Shown piece by piece: positions 19,262 through 30,884 of a stretch of 64,000 nucleotides of DNA; the first letter of the stretch is position 1, and each line of letters begins with the position of its first letter. Below the pieces are notes generated by a model that saw only the letters and a program-made list of their open reading frames with translations, was not told where the DNA came from and ran no database searches. The DNA is taken from positions 46,919 through 110,918 of the forward strand of contig NZ_NINX01000047.1 in assembly GCF_002188635.1 (NCBI RefSeq), in the 5' to 3' direction. A program made the position numbers and the translations under genes. Source of the stretch: Pigmentiphaga sp. NML030171. GTDB taxonomy: Bacteria; Pseudomonadota; Gammaproteobacteria; Burkholderiales; Burkholderiaceae_B.

Positions 19262-20131
19262 TCAGGCGCTGCGCCGGGTCTTGCCGCCTCGGGCATGCCC
19301 CTTGCCGCTGGAGCCACCGCTGCCCTTGTGTTTTTCCAGGCTGCGCTTGAGCAGTTCCGTCAGGTCCACGATGTCGGCCGTGGGCCGGGCTTCCTCCAGG
19401 GATTCGATGGGATGGACGGCCTGGGTTTCCTCCGCTTCGATCTTGGTCTGCACCAGTTGCAGGATCTTCTCCTTGAACTCGTCGTGGAACTGCTGCGGAT
19501 CCCATTCGCCCGCCATGTCCTCGATCAGCTGGACGGCCATCTTCATCTCGCGCGCCGAGATGCCCTCGGCATGGCTGCCTTCCTCGGGCAGGCCCAGGTT
19601 CTCCCACGAGCGGATCTCGTCGCCCCAGCGCAGCAGGTTCAGGACCAGGCCGGGCCCGGCGGGAATCAGCGCCGCCAGGTGCTGCTTGGTCTGGATCACC
19701 ACGCGTGCCACGCCTATCCGCCCGGTCTTGAACAGGGCCTCGCGCAGCAGGGCGTAGACCTTGGCGCCCTTGCCCAGGGGGGCCAGGTAGTAAGGCCGTT
19801 CGAGATAGATGAAGGGGATGGAGTCGGCCGCCACGAAGGTCTCGATCTCTATCGTCTGCGTGGATTCAGGATAGGCGGCGCGGATCTCGTCGTCGGACAG
19901 CACGACGTAGCGGCCATCCTCGTAGGCGATGCCCTTGACGATGTTCTCGCGCGTGATTTCGCGGCCAGTGCGCTTGTTGATGCGCTTGTAGCCCACCGGG
20001 TCCATGCTGCGCTTGTCCAGCCAGTCGAAATCCAGTTCGCTTTCCTGGGTGGCGGTGTACAGCGCAACCGGAATGTGGACCAGACCGAAGCTGATGGCGC
20101 CTTTCCAGAGTGTGCGTGCCGTGGTGGCCAT
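19262..20131 (-). CDS. ku: Non-homologous end-joining protein Ku
   Basis: 289-aa bacterial Ku, the homodimeric ring that binds broken DNA ends and recruits LigD. Begins MATTARTLWKGAISFGLVHIPVALYTAT, with GYKRINKRTGREITRENIVKGIAYEDGRYVVLSDDEI, YYLAPLGKGAKVYALLREAL and RWGDEIRSWENLGLP all characteristic. The C-terminal tail is Lys/Gly/Ser-rich and basic (KHKGSGGSSGKGHARGGKTRRSA), as in Ku proteins that contact DNA or LigD. ATG 20131 has AAGGGGGAA upstream. First gene of the ku-ligD pair, divergent from zapE. Confidence 0.96.
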   Translation of the reverse strand: MATTARTLWKGAISFGLVHIPVALYTATQESELDFDWLDKRSMDPVGYKRINKRTGREITRENIVKGIAYEDGRYVVLSDDEIRAAYPESTQTIEIETFVAADSIPFIYLERPYYLAPLGKGAKVYALLREALFKTGRIGVARVVIQTKQHLAALIPAGPGLVLNLLRWGDEIRSWENLGLPEEGSHAEGISAREMKMAVQLIEDMAGEWDPQQFHDEFKEKILQLVQTKIEAEETQAVHPIESLEEARPTADIVDLTELLKRSLEKHKGSGGSSGKGHARGGKTRRSA

Positions 20132-20299
20132 GGCCGTTCCCCCTTGTGTAGCGGAATCGTCACGTCCAGCATATCCGAGGCTGGGGCCGGAGGCGGTGAA
20201 AATCCTGGCGAACTGGTAGCAGAGTGTTATCGCGGGCCAGGGCACGCGGGAGGGGCGGCCGCTTGCTGGACGTATACTTTCGTCTTTTGCCCGACCGTA

Positions 20300-21394
20300 A
20301 TGAACGTCCGCGAATACTACGAGCAAGCCCTGGCCGAGCGCGGGTTCACCCCGGATGCGGCCCAGCGTGCAGCCATCGAGCGCCTGCAGCGCTACTACGA
20401 TGACTGGGTCGAGTTCAAGTCGCTGCGTTCCAATGCCCTGAAGCGCCTGTTGAACCGCCCGGGCGTGCCGCGCGGCGTCTACATGTGGGGCGGCGTGGGC
20501 CGGGGCAAGAGCTTCCTGATGGACGCCTTCTACGCCACGGTGCCGGTGCAGCGCAAGACGCGGCTGCATTTCCACGAGTTCATGCGTGGCGTGCACCGGG
20601 AGCTGGACGAGGTCAAGGGCATGACCGACCCGCTGGACGAGGTGGCGCGCCGCATCTCGCGTCGCTACCGGCTGATCTGCTTCGACGAGTTCCACGTCTC
20701 GGACGTGGCCGATGCCATGATCCTGTACCGGCTGCTGCTGGCGCTGTTCGCCAACGGGACCTCGTTCGTGATGACGTCCAACTACGAGCCCTCGACCCTG
20801 TATCCGGAAGGCCTGCACCGCGACCGCATCCTGCCGGCCATCGCGCTGATCCAGGAAAAGATGGACGTGATGAACGTCGATTCCGGCGTCGACTACCGCC
20901 GGCGGGCGCTCGAGCAGGTCGAGATCTACCATAGCCCGCTGGGTCCGGAAGCCGACCAGGCGCTGGAGAAGGCCTTCGCCGCGCTGGCCGACACGCCGCC
21001 CATCGAACCGCCGGTGCTGTCGGTCGAGAACCGGCAGATCAAGGCCCGCAAGCTGAGCGGGACGGTGGTGTGGTTCGACTTCGCAACCTTGTGCGGCGGA
21101 CCCCGGTCGCAGAACGATTATCTGGAGCTGGCCAGCCGTTTCCACGCGGTGATCCTGTCGGACGTGCCCAGCATGGGGCCCAGGCAGGCCTCGGAAGCAA
21201 GGCGCTTCACCTGGCTGGTGGACGTGTTCTACGACCACAAGGTCAAGCTGATCATGTCGGCGGCCTGCGAACCCGAGGAGCTTTATACCGAGGGCGCGCT
21301 GGCCAACGAGTTCCACCGGACGGTGTCGCGGATACTGGAGATGCAGTCCCGGGAATACCTGGATGCCGAGCGGCGGGAGACGGTGGTCTTGTAG
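20300..21394 (+). CDS. zapE: Cell division protein ZapE (AFG1-like ATPase)
   Basis: 364-aa AFG1/ZapE P-loop ATPase. Walker A GGVGRGKS at residues 64-71, Walker B LICFDEFHVSD, and family motifs HFHEFMRGVH, TSNYEPSTLYPEGLHRDRILPAI and RRFTWLVDVFYDHKVKLIMSA. ZapE modulates the Z-ring during division, particularly under stress. ATG 20300 begins MNVREYYEQA; a TATACT hexamer at 20273-20278 could be its -10 element. In Bordetella relatives I recall this gene next to lpdA; here about 15 kb of other genes separate them. Confidence 0.93.
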   Translation: MNVREYYEQALAERGFTPDAAQRAAIERLQRYYDDWVEFKSLRSNALKRLLNRPGVPRGVYMWGGVGRGKSFLMDAFYATVPVQRKTRLHFHEFMRGVHRELDEVKGMTDPLDEVARRISRRYRLICFDEFHVSDVADAMILYRLLLALFANGTSFVMTSNYEPSTLYPEGLHRDRILPAIALIQEKMDVMNVDSGVDYRRRALEQVEIYHSPLGPEADQALEKAFAALADTPPIEPPVLSVENRQIKARKLSGTVVWFDFATLCGGPRSQNDYLELASRFHAVILSDVPSMGPRQASEARRFTWLVDVFYDHKVKLIMSAACEPEELYTEGALANEFHRTVSRILEMQSREYLDAERRETVVL

Positions 21395-21409
21395 CCGTCC
21401 GGAACCGGG

Positions 21410-21769
21410 TCAATGGCCGGCTTCCAGCGAACCCAGCGAGGATTCGAGCCCGTCGAGCAGGTCGGCGGCGCTCTCGGGAAGGGCCGGGGCGCGAGCCAGC
21501 GACTGCAGCAGCAGGAGCAGGCTGCCCGCCGTTGCCGCTTCATAGCCGGCGTGCGCGAAATGTTGATCGAGCGACCCATCGTACGCATATTTCGCGTGCA
21601 GGAAATCGAGCAGGTCGATCTCGAAGTCGGCAACGGTGATGTTGCCGATGCCCATCACGCATGAGCAAGGCCCGCCTCGCATCGGCAGGTGGCGCTGCAC
21701 CAGGCCCTGCCAGCGGCCTGCCAGCGCAACGGCCTTGAGCCGCGAGGAGGTGGCGCGGGGCGTGCTCAC
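21410..21769 (-). CDS. Hypothetical protein coupled to a Bug gene
   Basis: 119 aa from a GTG at 21769 that overlaps the TGA of the upstream Bug gene (GTGA), a sign of translational coupling and hence of a real gene. The central segment (IGNITVADFEIDLLDFLHAKYAYDGSLDQHFAHAG) looks like a folded domain; the C-terminus is helical and Leu/Ala-rich. A later ATG at 21682 is possible. No recognised domain, signal peptide or membrane segment. It closes the hyuA-hyuB-Bug operon and is convergent with zapE (15-bp gap). I do not recognise its function. Confidence 0.6.
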   Translation of the reverse strand: MSTPRATSSRLKAVALAGRWQGLVQRHLPMRGGPCSCVMGIGNITVADFEIDLLDFLHAKYAYDGSLDQHFAHAGYEAATAGSLLLLLQSLARAPALPESAADLLDGLESSLGSLEAGH

Positions 21770-22764
21770 TCGAGTTTGATGCCGATTTTCTGCGTCAAGG
21801 CGCGGAACTTCTCGACCTCGGCTTTCCTGAAGTCGCCGTATTCGGCCGGAGTCGAGGGCAGTGGCACCTTAGCGGTTTCAGCGAACGACTTGAGCAGGTC
21901 CGGATCTTTCAGGATCTTCTGCACCGTGGCGTTGATCGCCGTGATGACGGCCGGCGGGGTGCCCGCCGGCGCTTCCAGTCCTACCCATGACGAGAGCGCG
22001 AAACCCGGAATGGTCTCGGACATGGCGGGCACGTTGGGCAGGGCCGGGCTGCGATCACGGGTCGTGACGGCCAGTGCCTTGACCTTGCCGGCCAGCACGC
22101 TGGGCAGCACCGAGGTGTCGCCGAACAGGTAGTCGATCTGTTCCCCCAGCAGTGCGGTGAATGCCGGCGCCGTGTCCGGAAAAGGGATGTGCGTGGCCTT
22201 GGCGCCGGTGGCCTGGTTCAGCATCTCGCCGGCCAGGTGGGGCACGCTGGCTGGGCCCGACGAGCCGAAATTCATGGAGCTGCCCCTGCGCTGGAGCGCC
22301 GTCAGCAGGTCGGACAGGTTCGCGTGCGGCGACCGTTCGGGTACGGTCAGGATGAAGGGGCTGTCGGACAGCAGTGCCACAGGCGCCAGGTCCTTGAGAT
22401 AGTCGTAAGGCAACTGCTTGAACAGCGATGGCGCGATGGCGTGCTGGGTGACGCTGATCAGGAGCGTGTAGCCGTCGGGTTTGGCCCGGGCGACGTAGCT
22501 GGCGCCTATCGTGGTGCCGCCCCCTGCACGCGACTCGACGACGACGGGCTGGCTCCATTCGCGGCCCAGGTACTTGGCGACTGTGCGGGCGAGGATGTCG
22601 GCGCCGCCGCCGGGGGCGTAAGGAACGACCAGGACGACCGGCCGTGAAGGAAAGGCATCGGCGGCCTGGGCCGGGGCCGGGCCGGCAGCCAGGGCGGCGC
22701 AGGTTGCGGCACCTATCACGGCCGTGCGGGCCGCCTGCAAGGGATCGGGTCTTTCGGACGTCAT
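21766..22764 (-). CDS. Bug-family periplasmic solute-binding protein
   Basis: 332-aa Bug/TctC receptor. Signal region with GAATCAALAAGPAPAQAADAFPSRPVVLVVPYAPGGGADILART, then VVESRAGGGTTIGASYVARAKPDGYTLL, FGSSGPASVPHLAG, LPNVPAMSETIPG and LEAPAGTPPAVITAIN. Third gene of the minus-strand hyuA-hyuB operon; probably delivers or senses the hydantoin/oxoproline-like or other cyclic amide substrate in the periplasm (inference). No cognate TctAB genes in the window. Confidence 0.93.
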   Translation of the reverse strand: MTSERPDPLQAARTAVIGAATCAALAAGPAPAQAADAFPSRPVVLVVPYAPGGGADILARTVAKYLGREWSQPVVVESRAGGGTTIGASYVARAKPDGYTLLISVTQHAIAPSLFKQLPYDYLKDLAPVALLSDSPFILTVPERSPHANLSDLLTALQRRGSSMNFGSSGPASVPHLAGEMLNQATGAKATHIPFPDTAPAFTALLGEQIDYLFGDTSVLPSVLAGKVKALAVTTRDRSPALPNVPAMSETIPGFALSSWVGLEAPAGTPPAVITAINATVQKILKDPDLLKSFAETAKVPLPSTPAEYGDFRKAEVEKFRALTQKIGIKLE

Positions 22765-22788
22765 GGTGTCTCCTCTCGGGTAGAACGA

Positions 22789-24549
22789 TCAGCGGCGGGC
22801 CTCCTGCCTGAGCCGCCGTGTTGCCGTGACGTCGATTCTGCCGTCGTCGATCACGACCTGGTAAATGTCGCGCGCATGGGCGGCGCTGACGTAGCCCTGC
22901 CGCACGTCGTCGAGCACGGCCTGGGGATCTCTTTCGGCGGGCGGGCCGAAGCCGCCTCCGCCGCCCGCGCGCAGGTGCAGCGTGTCGCCGGGCTTGAGGC
23001 GTTCATTGCGTATCTTGCCGGCTACGGTCTTGGGCTGGCCCGAGCCGTGACGGGTCACGATGACTTCGTTGGGCAGGCCGGCATGGCCGCCATGCAGCCC
23101 CCACGGGGCGCATTGCATGCGATCGGCCTGGACATCGACCGACAGGGTCGATCGCGCCCGGACGACGACCTCGGTGCCCAGCCCGCCCCGGTGCTTGCCG
23201 GCTCCGCCCGAGTCGGGGCGCAGGGCGTGGCGCTCGATCAGAATGGGGTACTTGGATTCGAGCTGTTCGCAGGGACTATTGTGGGTATCGCCGTCATTGG
23301 AGCAGACCACGCCGCTCATCCCGTCGGCCGACTGCTTGGCTCCCCAGCCACCTCCGGTCGGCCCGATGAAGCCGATGAAGAACTGGCCGTCCGCCGGCGA
23401 GATGCCATGAAACATCGCGATTACCAGATCTGCGTGGTGCGCGGCGATGGTGCGGTCGGGAATCGCGCCGGCCAATGCCTTGAAGATCGTGTCGACCACG
23501 GTCATGGGAAAGGTCATCCACTTGCGCATGGCCGCGGGTTTGACGGCACTGACCACCGTTCCCTGGGGCACGATCACTTTCAGAGGCCGGAAGCTGCCCT
23601 CGTTGATGGGGTAGTCCGTGGGCGAGGTCAGGCACTTGTAGGCAACCTGCGCGCAGGAGTAGCCGGTACTGGGGCCCGAGTTGAAGAAGCCGCGCACCTG
23701 GGGGCTGATGTCGGACAGGTCGATGGTCAGCTCTTCGCCTTGCTTGATCACGCGAACCTTGATGGGCACGCGCTTGCCGATATCCAGGCCGTCGTCGTCC
23801 ATGAAAGACTCCGCCTCGTAGACGCCGTCGGGAATCGACAGCGTTCGCTGGCGGGCCGCGGCCTCGGACTGGTCCATGATGTTCATGATGGCGCCGAGCA
23901 CTGGCGCACGTCCGTATCGCTCCAGCAGTTCGGAGAACCGCCGCGTGCCGGTGGTGATCGCCACGATCTGCGCGCGCAGGTCGCCCATCGCCCGTTCGGG
24001 CAGGCGGACATTGGTGCGGATGATTTCGACGAGGTCTTCGTTGACCACTCCTGCCCGCTGGTACTTGAGCACCGGGATCTGGATCCCTTCGGCATAGATG
24101 TCCGAAGTCACTCCGCCCAGCGCGCCACCGACGTCCGGCCAGTGCGCCATGCAGCAGGCCCAGGCTGTGAGCTTGCCGTCGAAAAAAATGGGTTGGCTGA
24201 AAGTGAAGTGGTTGAGATGGCTGCCGGTGATGTAGGCGTCGTTGGTCACCAGGATGTCACCGGGCTCGATACCATCGCTGCCGTATCTGTCGAGGTTCGC
24301 TCTTATCGTGTTGGCCATGCCGCGGATGAAGCTGGGCAGACCGATGCCGATGGAGACGGTCTCGCCGTCGGCGGTGAACAAGCCCACGGTGAAGTCGAGC
24401 GCTTCATAGATGATCATGTTGTAGGCCGTGCGCATGAGATTGGTCTTCATCTCCTCGGTCACGGCCAGGACGCCGTTGCGGACGATCTCGGTCAGGACGG
24501 CGTCCGGACGGGCAATGTCCTTGTCGGGCAGCGCGGAAGGGGCGGGCAT
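22789..24549 (-). CDS. Hydantoinase B / oxoprolinase family, HyuB-type subunit
   Basis: 586-aa HyuB-family subunit of ATP-dependent N-methylhydantoinase/5-oxoprolinase or acetone-carboxylase-type complexes. Motifs: MKTNLMRTAYNMIIYEALDFTVGLF, GDILVTNDAYITGSHLNHFT, CCMAHWPDVGG, FFNSGPSTGYS, ISPADGQFFIGFIGPTGGGWGAK and RPDSGGAGKHRGGLGTEV, followed by the glycine-rich LRAGGGGGFGPPAERDP. ATG 24549 lies 2 bp after the hyuA stop. The exact substrate (hydantoin, oxoproline, or a ketone for ATP-dependent carboxylation) cannot be set from sequence. Confidence 0.92.
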   Translation of the reverse strand: MPAPSALPDKDIARPDAVLTEIVRNGVLAVTEEMKTNLMRTAYNMIIYEALDFTVGLFTADGETVSIGIGLPSFIRGMANTIRANLDRYGSDGIEPGDILVTNDAYITGSHLNHFTFSQPIFFDGKLTAWACCMAHWPDVGGALGGVTSDIYAEGIQIPVLKYQRAGVVNEDLVEIIRTNVRLPERAMGDLRAQIVAITTGTRRFSELLERYGRAPVLGAIMNIMDQSEAAARQRTLSIPDGVYEAESFMDDDGLDIGKRVPIKVRVIKQGEELTIDLSDISPQVRGFFNSGPSTGYSCAQVAYKCLTSPTDYPINEGSFRPLKVIVPQGTVVSAVKPAAMRKWMTFPMTVVDTIFKALAGAIPDRTIAAHHADLVIAMFHGISPADGQFFIGFIGPTGGGWGAKQSADGMSGVVCSNDGDTHNSPCEQLESKYPILIERHALRPDSGGAGKHRGGLGTEVVVRARSTLSVDVQADRMQCAPWGLHGGHAGLPNEVIVTRHGSGQPKTVAGKIRNERLKPGDTLHLRAGGGGGFGPPAERDPQAVLDDVRQGYVSAAHARDIYQVVIDDGRIDVTATRRLRQEARR

Positions 24550-24551
24550 GG

Positions 24552-26621
24552 TCAGCAGGCTCCAAGTTCGATGTGCAGGTTGCCGTAGGCGTCCACGGTA
24601 AGGCGGTCGCCGGGAAACACGACCGTGGTGGAGGCGTGTTCCTCGATCAGGGCGGGACCATCGATGGCGGAGCCGGCAGGCAGCGTGTCGCGGCGGAACA
24701 CGGGAGTCTCGACGTCGCGGGCCTTGGCCGAGAAATAGACGCGACGATATCCCGCGCGAGCGGCCTCGATCGATCTTTCGGGAGACGAGGAAAGTTCCTC
24801 CATGGGCGGTTTGGGCATGACGCCGGTGGTGGCGGCGCGCAGCGTCACGATTTCGACGGGCTCGCCGGGCGCGCAGGTACCGTAGCGCTGTTGGTGGACG
24901 AGATCGAACCGTGCCTTGATGGCGGGCCTGTCGCCGGAGCGTAGCTCGGATTCGTCGAGATCGACCGTCACGGAATGTTCCTGACCCACATACCGCATGT
25001 CGGCGGAGTAGGCCACAGTGATCGATTGGGGCCGGACGGTGCTGTGTTCAAGGGCCGCGAGGCCCTGGCCGGCGAGTTGATCGAGCTGCCCCATGACGTC
25101 GTCCAGGCCGACGTCGGCCAGCTTCGCGAAGCTGGTGCGGACGTAGTCGTAGCGCAGGTCGGAGTGCAGCATGCCAAACGCGCAGAAATGGCCCGGCGCT
25201 CGGGGGATGATCACGTGGCGCATGCCGATCTCGCGGGCCACCGCGGCGGCGTGCAGGGGGCCGGCGCCGCCGTAGGCGACCAGCGTGAACGAGGCGGCGT
25301 CCAGGCCGCGTTCCGTTGAGACTCCTTTGACCGCGTAGGACATTTTCGTCGCCGCGATGCGCAGGATGCCTTCGGCCGCCTGCTGCACGTCCAGGCCCAG
25401 GGGGAACGCGACGTGGGTGTCGATTGCCCGGCGGGCCGCTTCGATGTCCAACTGCATCTGCCCGCCCAGGAAGCGGTCGGCGCCCAAGCGGCCCAGGACC
25501 AGGTTGGCGTCGGTGACGGTGGGGATCTCGCCACCACGACCATAGCAGGCAGGCCCCGGCGCCGCGCCGGCGCTACGGGGGCCGACGCGCAGGGCGCCGC
25601 CGTGGTCGAGTTCGGCGATGCTGCCGCCGCCCGTGCCGACCTCGAAGACATCCACCAGCGGGATTTGTACGGGCAGGCCTTCATTGTAGCCGCCGACCAG
25701 GGCAAGGTTGCCTGTCAGGATGCGGCCGTTCAGGATGACGCCGGCCTTGGCCGTTGTGCCGCCCATGTCGAAGGCTATGGCATTGGCGATGCCCAGGCGA
25801 GCGCACAGCGCGTGGGTGCCCACGACACCGGCGGCCGGACCCGATTCCAGCATTCGCACGCATTGCTGCCGAGCTTGATCCGGCACATACAGGCCGCCGG
25901 TCGATTGGACCAGCAGGAACGAGCCGGCGAAGCCCTGACCTTCCAGGTGGCCCTCGATTTCGCCGATGTAGCGGCTGACGGTGGGACCGACATAGGCATT
26001 GGCAACGGCGGTCGAGCAGCGCTCGAACTCGCGGTATTCCTGCGACAGTTCATGCGAAGCGGTCACGAAGGCATGCGGCAGGCGGGACTGCACGATGGCC
26101 TTGACCCTGGCCTCGTGGGCCGGATTGGCATAGCAATGCAGCAGCAGAATAGCAACGGCCTCGACGTTCCGGGTGATGAGGTCGTCGCAGATGCGATGCA
26201 CCTGAGCCTCGTCGAGCGCCAGGTGGACAGTACCGTCGGCTGTCATCCGCTCGGCGACCTCGAAGCGCAGCGCGCGCTCGACCAGCGGCACATGTTTGGA
26301 AAAGAAGAGGTTGTAGGCATCGGGCCGGTTGATGCGGCCGATCTCGTAGATATCGCGGAAGCCTTCCGTGATCAGAAGCGCCGTACGTGCACCCTTGCGT
26401 TCAAGCAGGGCGTTGATTGCGACTGTCGAGCCATGGAGGAATATTTCGGCGTCCTCGAAACGGGTATTCGCCTGGTCGACCGCACTGGCGATGCCTTCGA
26501 CCAGATGATCAGGTGTACTCAGGGATTTGCCCAGCGACAAACTGCCGGTTCCCGCGTCGAAAAACGCCACATCGGTGAAGGTGCCGCCGATATCCGCGGC
26601 CAGCCTGCTGCCTGTTCTCAT
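24552..26621 (-). CDS. Hydantoinase A / oxoprolinase family, HyuA-type ATPase subunit
   Basis: 689-aa HyuA subunit with an actin-like ATPase fold. Phosphate-binding motifs: [17 protein letters not shown] at the N-terminus and [14 protein letters not shown] in the middle; also [41 protein letters not shown] and [28 protein letters not shown] 26621 is chosen over an in-frame TTG three codons upstream because AGAGGG stands at ribosome-binding distance. First gene of the operon, divergent from an IclR regulator across a 149-bp AT-rich gap with palindromes. Same family as the pair at 52-55.7 kb but clearly divergent in sequence and in opposite gene order. Confidence 0.93.
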   Translation of the reverse strand: MRTGSRLAADIGGTFTDVAFFDAGTGSLSLGKSLSTPDHLVEGIASAVDQANTRFEDAEIFLHGSTVAINALLERKGARTALLITEGFRDIYEIGRINRPDAYNLFFSKHVPLVERALRFEVAERMTADGTVHLALDEAQVHRICDDLITRNVEAVAILLLHCYANPAHEARVKAIVQSRLPHAFVTASHELSQEYREFERCSTAVANAYVGPTVSRYIGEIEGHLEGQGFAGSFLLVQSTGGLYVPDQARQQCVRMLESGPAAGVVGTHALCARLGIANAIAFDMGGTTAKAGVILNGRILTGNLALVGGYNEGLPVQIPLVDVFEVGTGGGSIAELDHGGALRVGPRSAGAAPGPACYGRGGEIPTVTDANLVLGRLGADRFLGGQMQLDIEAARRAIDTHVAFPLGLDVQQAAEGILRIAATKMSYAVKGVSTERGLDAASFTLVAYGGAGPLHAAAVAREIGMRHVIIPRAPGHFCAFGMLHSDLRYDYVRTSFAKLADVGLDDVMGQLDQLAGQGLAALEHSTVRPQSITVAYSADMRYVGQEHSVTVDLDESELRSGDRPAIKARFDLVHQQRYGTCAPGEPVEIVTLRAATTGVMPKPPMEELSSSPERSIEAARAGYRRVYFSAKARDVETPVFRRDTLPAGSAIDGPALIEEHASTTVVFPGDRLTVDAYGNLHIELGAC

Positions 26622-26702
26622 GAAATCCAACCCTCTTGCCGTCTTTTTTATAAGGTAACCTAGGTACCTGTTATCGTCAAAGTGTTGGATGTAAAGATTA
26701 AT

Positions 26703-26728
26703 TCCATTAAAATCAAAAGCTTAATGGA
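26703..26728. promoter_or_regulatory. Inverted repeat, candidate operator for hyuAB/IclR
   Basis: TCCATTAA (26703-26710) and TTAATGGA (26721-26728) are a perfect 8-bp inverted repeat with a 10-bp AT-rich spacer, located midway between the divergent hyuA and IclR genes in a region much richer in A/T than its surroundings. A plausible IclR-family binding site; no -35/-10 pair is assigned with confidence. Confidence 0.5.
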
Positions 26729-26757
26729 GAGTAACTATGGTTTTCATGAAAATTCGA

Positions 26758-26772
26758 ATGGTTGCGAACCAT
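26758..26772. promoter_or_regulatory. Perfect palindrome overlapping the IclR start codon
   Basis: ATGGTTGCGAACCAT: 6-bp arms with a GCG centre, its right end covering the first two bases of the ATG at 26771. It could be an autoregulatory operator or an mRNA hairpin that masks the start. Symmetry is seen; function inferred. Confidence 0.45.
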
Positions 26773-27622
26773 GAATGAACCCCAGCGGGCACCGGCCCTG
26801 AATGACTCGGCGGACGTCGGCGAAGTGGCCAAGAGCGAGCAGATCGCCGCCGTACAACGTGCGTTCGAGATCGTGGAGGCGTTGGCGGACGCCAAGGACG
26901 GGTTGTCCTTCACGGATATCGTTGGATTGCTGGCGGTGAACAAGGCCATCGCCTTCAAGCTGCTCAATACGCTAGTCGCCTGCCGTTATGTGTTTCGCGA
27001 CGCCACCTCCGGCCGTTACTGCCTGACGTTCAAGGTCAGCAACCTTGGACTGAGGAAGATGTCCCGGTCTCTGCTGCTGGACCAGAGCAACTCCATCTTG
27101 CGTGAACTGGCGGATGCCACGGGAGAGTTGATCCGGCTAGCCGTGGTGGAAGGCGACAGCATCACCTGGGTCTCCTCCATCTTGGCTCAAAGCCGGTTGC
27201 TGCAGCTCAATCCCAGCTATGGCTTCGAAGTGCGGCTGCACTTGCATGCGGCCGGCAAGGCCTGGCTGTCGACGATGAGTAGCGAACGGGCGCTGGGACT
27301 TGTGCTGGAACGAGGCCTGGAGCCCGCCACTGAACATTCGCTCACCACGGTCGAGGCAATCCTGGATGATCTGAAGTTGTCTGCCCAGCGGGGCTATTCG
27401 ATTTCGTACGAGGAACATTCCCTGGGCGTAGGCGCGATTGGCGTGCCCGTGATGGTTCGCCGGTTCGGCGACCACAAGGAATGCGTGGGCGTGGTGACGC
27501 TGGCGGCGCCGTGCGCCCGGATGAACCGCCAGGCGCTGGAGGGCATCGCCCCGAGAATCAAGGACACGGTAGCCCGTCTCGCGGCGATCTGGCCGGTGGG
27601 GGATGGCCGCACTTACTCGTGA
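26771..27622 (+). CDS. IclR-family transcriptional regulator
   Basis: 283 aa. N-terminal helix-turn-helix AAVQRAFEIVEALADAKDGLSFTDIVGLLAVNKAIAFKLLNTL after a ~25-residue leader, then the IclR effector domain (GELIRLAVVEGDSITWVSS, LHLHAAGKAWLSTMS, GYSISYEEHSLGVGAIGVPVM). The recognition helix NKAIAFKLL departs from the usual pattern. ATG 26771 is used rather than the in-frame TTG at 26762. Divergent from hyuA and hence its likely regulator. Ends at a terminator shared with convergent tex. Confidence 0.9.
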   Translation: MNEPQRAPALNDSADVGEVAKSEQIAAVQRAFEIVEALADAKDGLSFTDIVGLLAVNKAIAFKLLNTLVACRYVFRDATSGRYCLTFKVSNLGLRKMSRSLLLDQSNSILRELADATGELIRLAVVEGDSITWVSSILAQSRLLQLNPSYGFEVRLHLHAAGKAWLSTMSSERALGLVLERGLEPATEHSLTTVEAILDDLKLSAQRGYSISYEEHSLGVGAIGVPVMVRRFGDHKECVGVVTLAAPCARMNRQALEGIAPRIKDTVARLAAIWPVGDGRTYS

Positions 27623-27624
27623 CG

Positions 27625-27654
27625 AAAAAGGGGGAAGCGAGCACGCTCCCCCTT
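27625..27654 (-). terminator. Rho-independent terminator of tex
   Basis: On the minus strand AAGGGGG and CCCCCTT arms (27648-27654 and 27628-27634) with further AGCG/CGCT pairing inside the loop, followed by a run of five T (plus-strand A 27625-27629). Lies 29 bp beyond the tex stop and just after the convergent IclR stop, so it may serve both. Confidence 0.85.
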
Positions 27655-27682
27655 CGTAGGCCGTCTGGTGACCGCTTACTGC

Positions 27683-30049
<2,367 letters not shown>

Positions 30050-30104
30050 CGAGTCCGTCCTACCTTGGAAAATGAAGCCGCGGATTTTGCCACAGTCTGA
30101 GAAT

Positions 30105-30884
30105 ATGTCCTTAATTGCTTTCTGCCCGGGCGTTACGCAATGTGTCGACCGCCTGCCCGCCACGGGCGGCTGGGCCGCCCGGCTGGCGCGCTGGCTGCTG
30201 CCCACGGTCGTGGCCGTGGCCGTCTGCGCGTCGCCCGCATGGGCGGCCGAGGGGGACGGGCAGCCCGCCCCCGCGCAGACCTACGCCTCGAAGGAGGCGG
30301 CCCAGGCGGCCGCCGACGCCGCCAAGGCCGAGTCCGACCGCATCAAGCGGCAGTACGACATCGACGCGGCCGAGTGCATGCACAAGTTCTTCGCCAACAG
30401 CTGTGCCGAGAAGGCCAGGCTCGAGCGCAATGCGGGCGTGACGCGCGCCGACGGGGAACGGCGCGCAGCCGAGCTCTATATCCGGCGCGAAGAAGCCCGC
30501 GAGCGGCACGAGAAGCGCGACCGCGACAATGCCGAGCGCGACGCCAAGGCCGCCGACCGCGCCGCCCGCAAGGCCGAGGAAGCGGCCAGCCGCCCGCCGC
30601 CCAAGGCCGAGCCGGCCCCCCCGCCTCGCCCGTCGGCCCCCGCCGCCGCGCCGGCGCCGCGTCCGCCGCGCGACGTGGACGATCCTGCCGTTCGCGCCCG
30701 CAACCGGGCCGAATTCGAACGCAAGCAGGCCGAGGCGCGCGAGTACGCCGAGAAGCAGGCCCGCGATCGGCAGGAAGCCGAGGCCAAGCGTGCCCGGCGC
30801 CGGGCCGAGCGCGAGGAAGAGGCCGGGCGCCTGAAGGCGCAGCAGCAGGAAGAGGGCGCGCCGGCGCCTGCCGGGAAGCCGTGA
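30105..30884 (+). CDS. Exported, highly charged coiled-coil protein of unknown function
   Basis: 259 aa. A long N-terminal region ends in a hydrophobic segment and signal-peptidase-like site ([23 protein letters not shown]), so export is likely. The mature part is Ala/Glu/Arg/Lys-rich with long helical heptad-like stretches, a conserved-looking segment with two cysteines ([25 protein letters not shown]), and a Pro/Ala linker (about 165-192). No enzymatic motif. Its TGA overlaps the ATG of the next gene by one base, forming an operon with the YdcH-like protein and a DinG-type helicase. Function unknown. Confidence 0.8.
   Translation: MSLIAFCPGVTQCVDRLPATGGWAARLARWLLPTVVAVAVCASPAWAAEGDGQPAPAQTYASKEAAQAAADAAKAESDRIKRQYDIDAAECMHKFFANSCAEKARLERNAGVTRADGERRAAELYIRREEARERHEKRDRDNAERDAKAADRAARKAEEAASRPPPKAEPAPPPRPSAPAAAPAPRPPRDVDDPAVRARNRAEFERKQAEAREYAEKQARDRQEAEAKRARRRAEREEEAGRLKAQQQEEGAPAPAGKP

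Noticed and set aside
18035..20299. Very long plus-strand open frame running through ligD and ku into zapE
   Set aside because: Only the last 364 codons (zapE) are real; the upstream part is antisense to LigD and Ku, whose domains are unmistakable.
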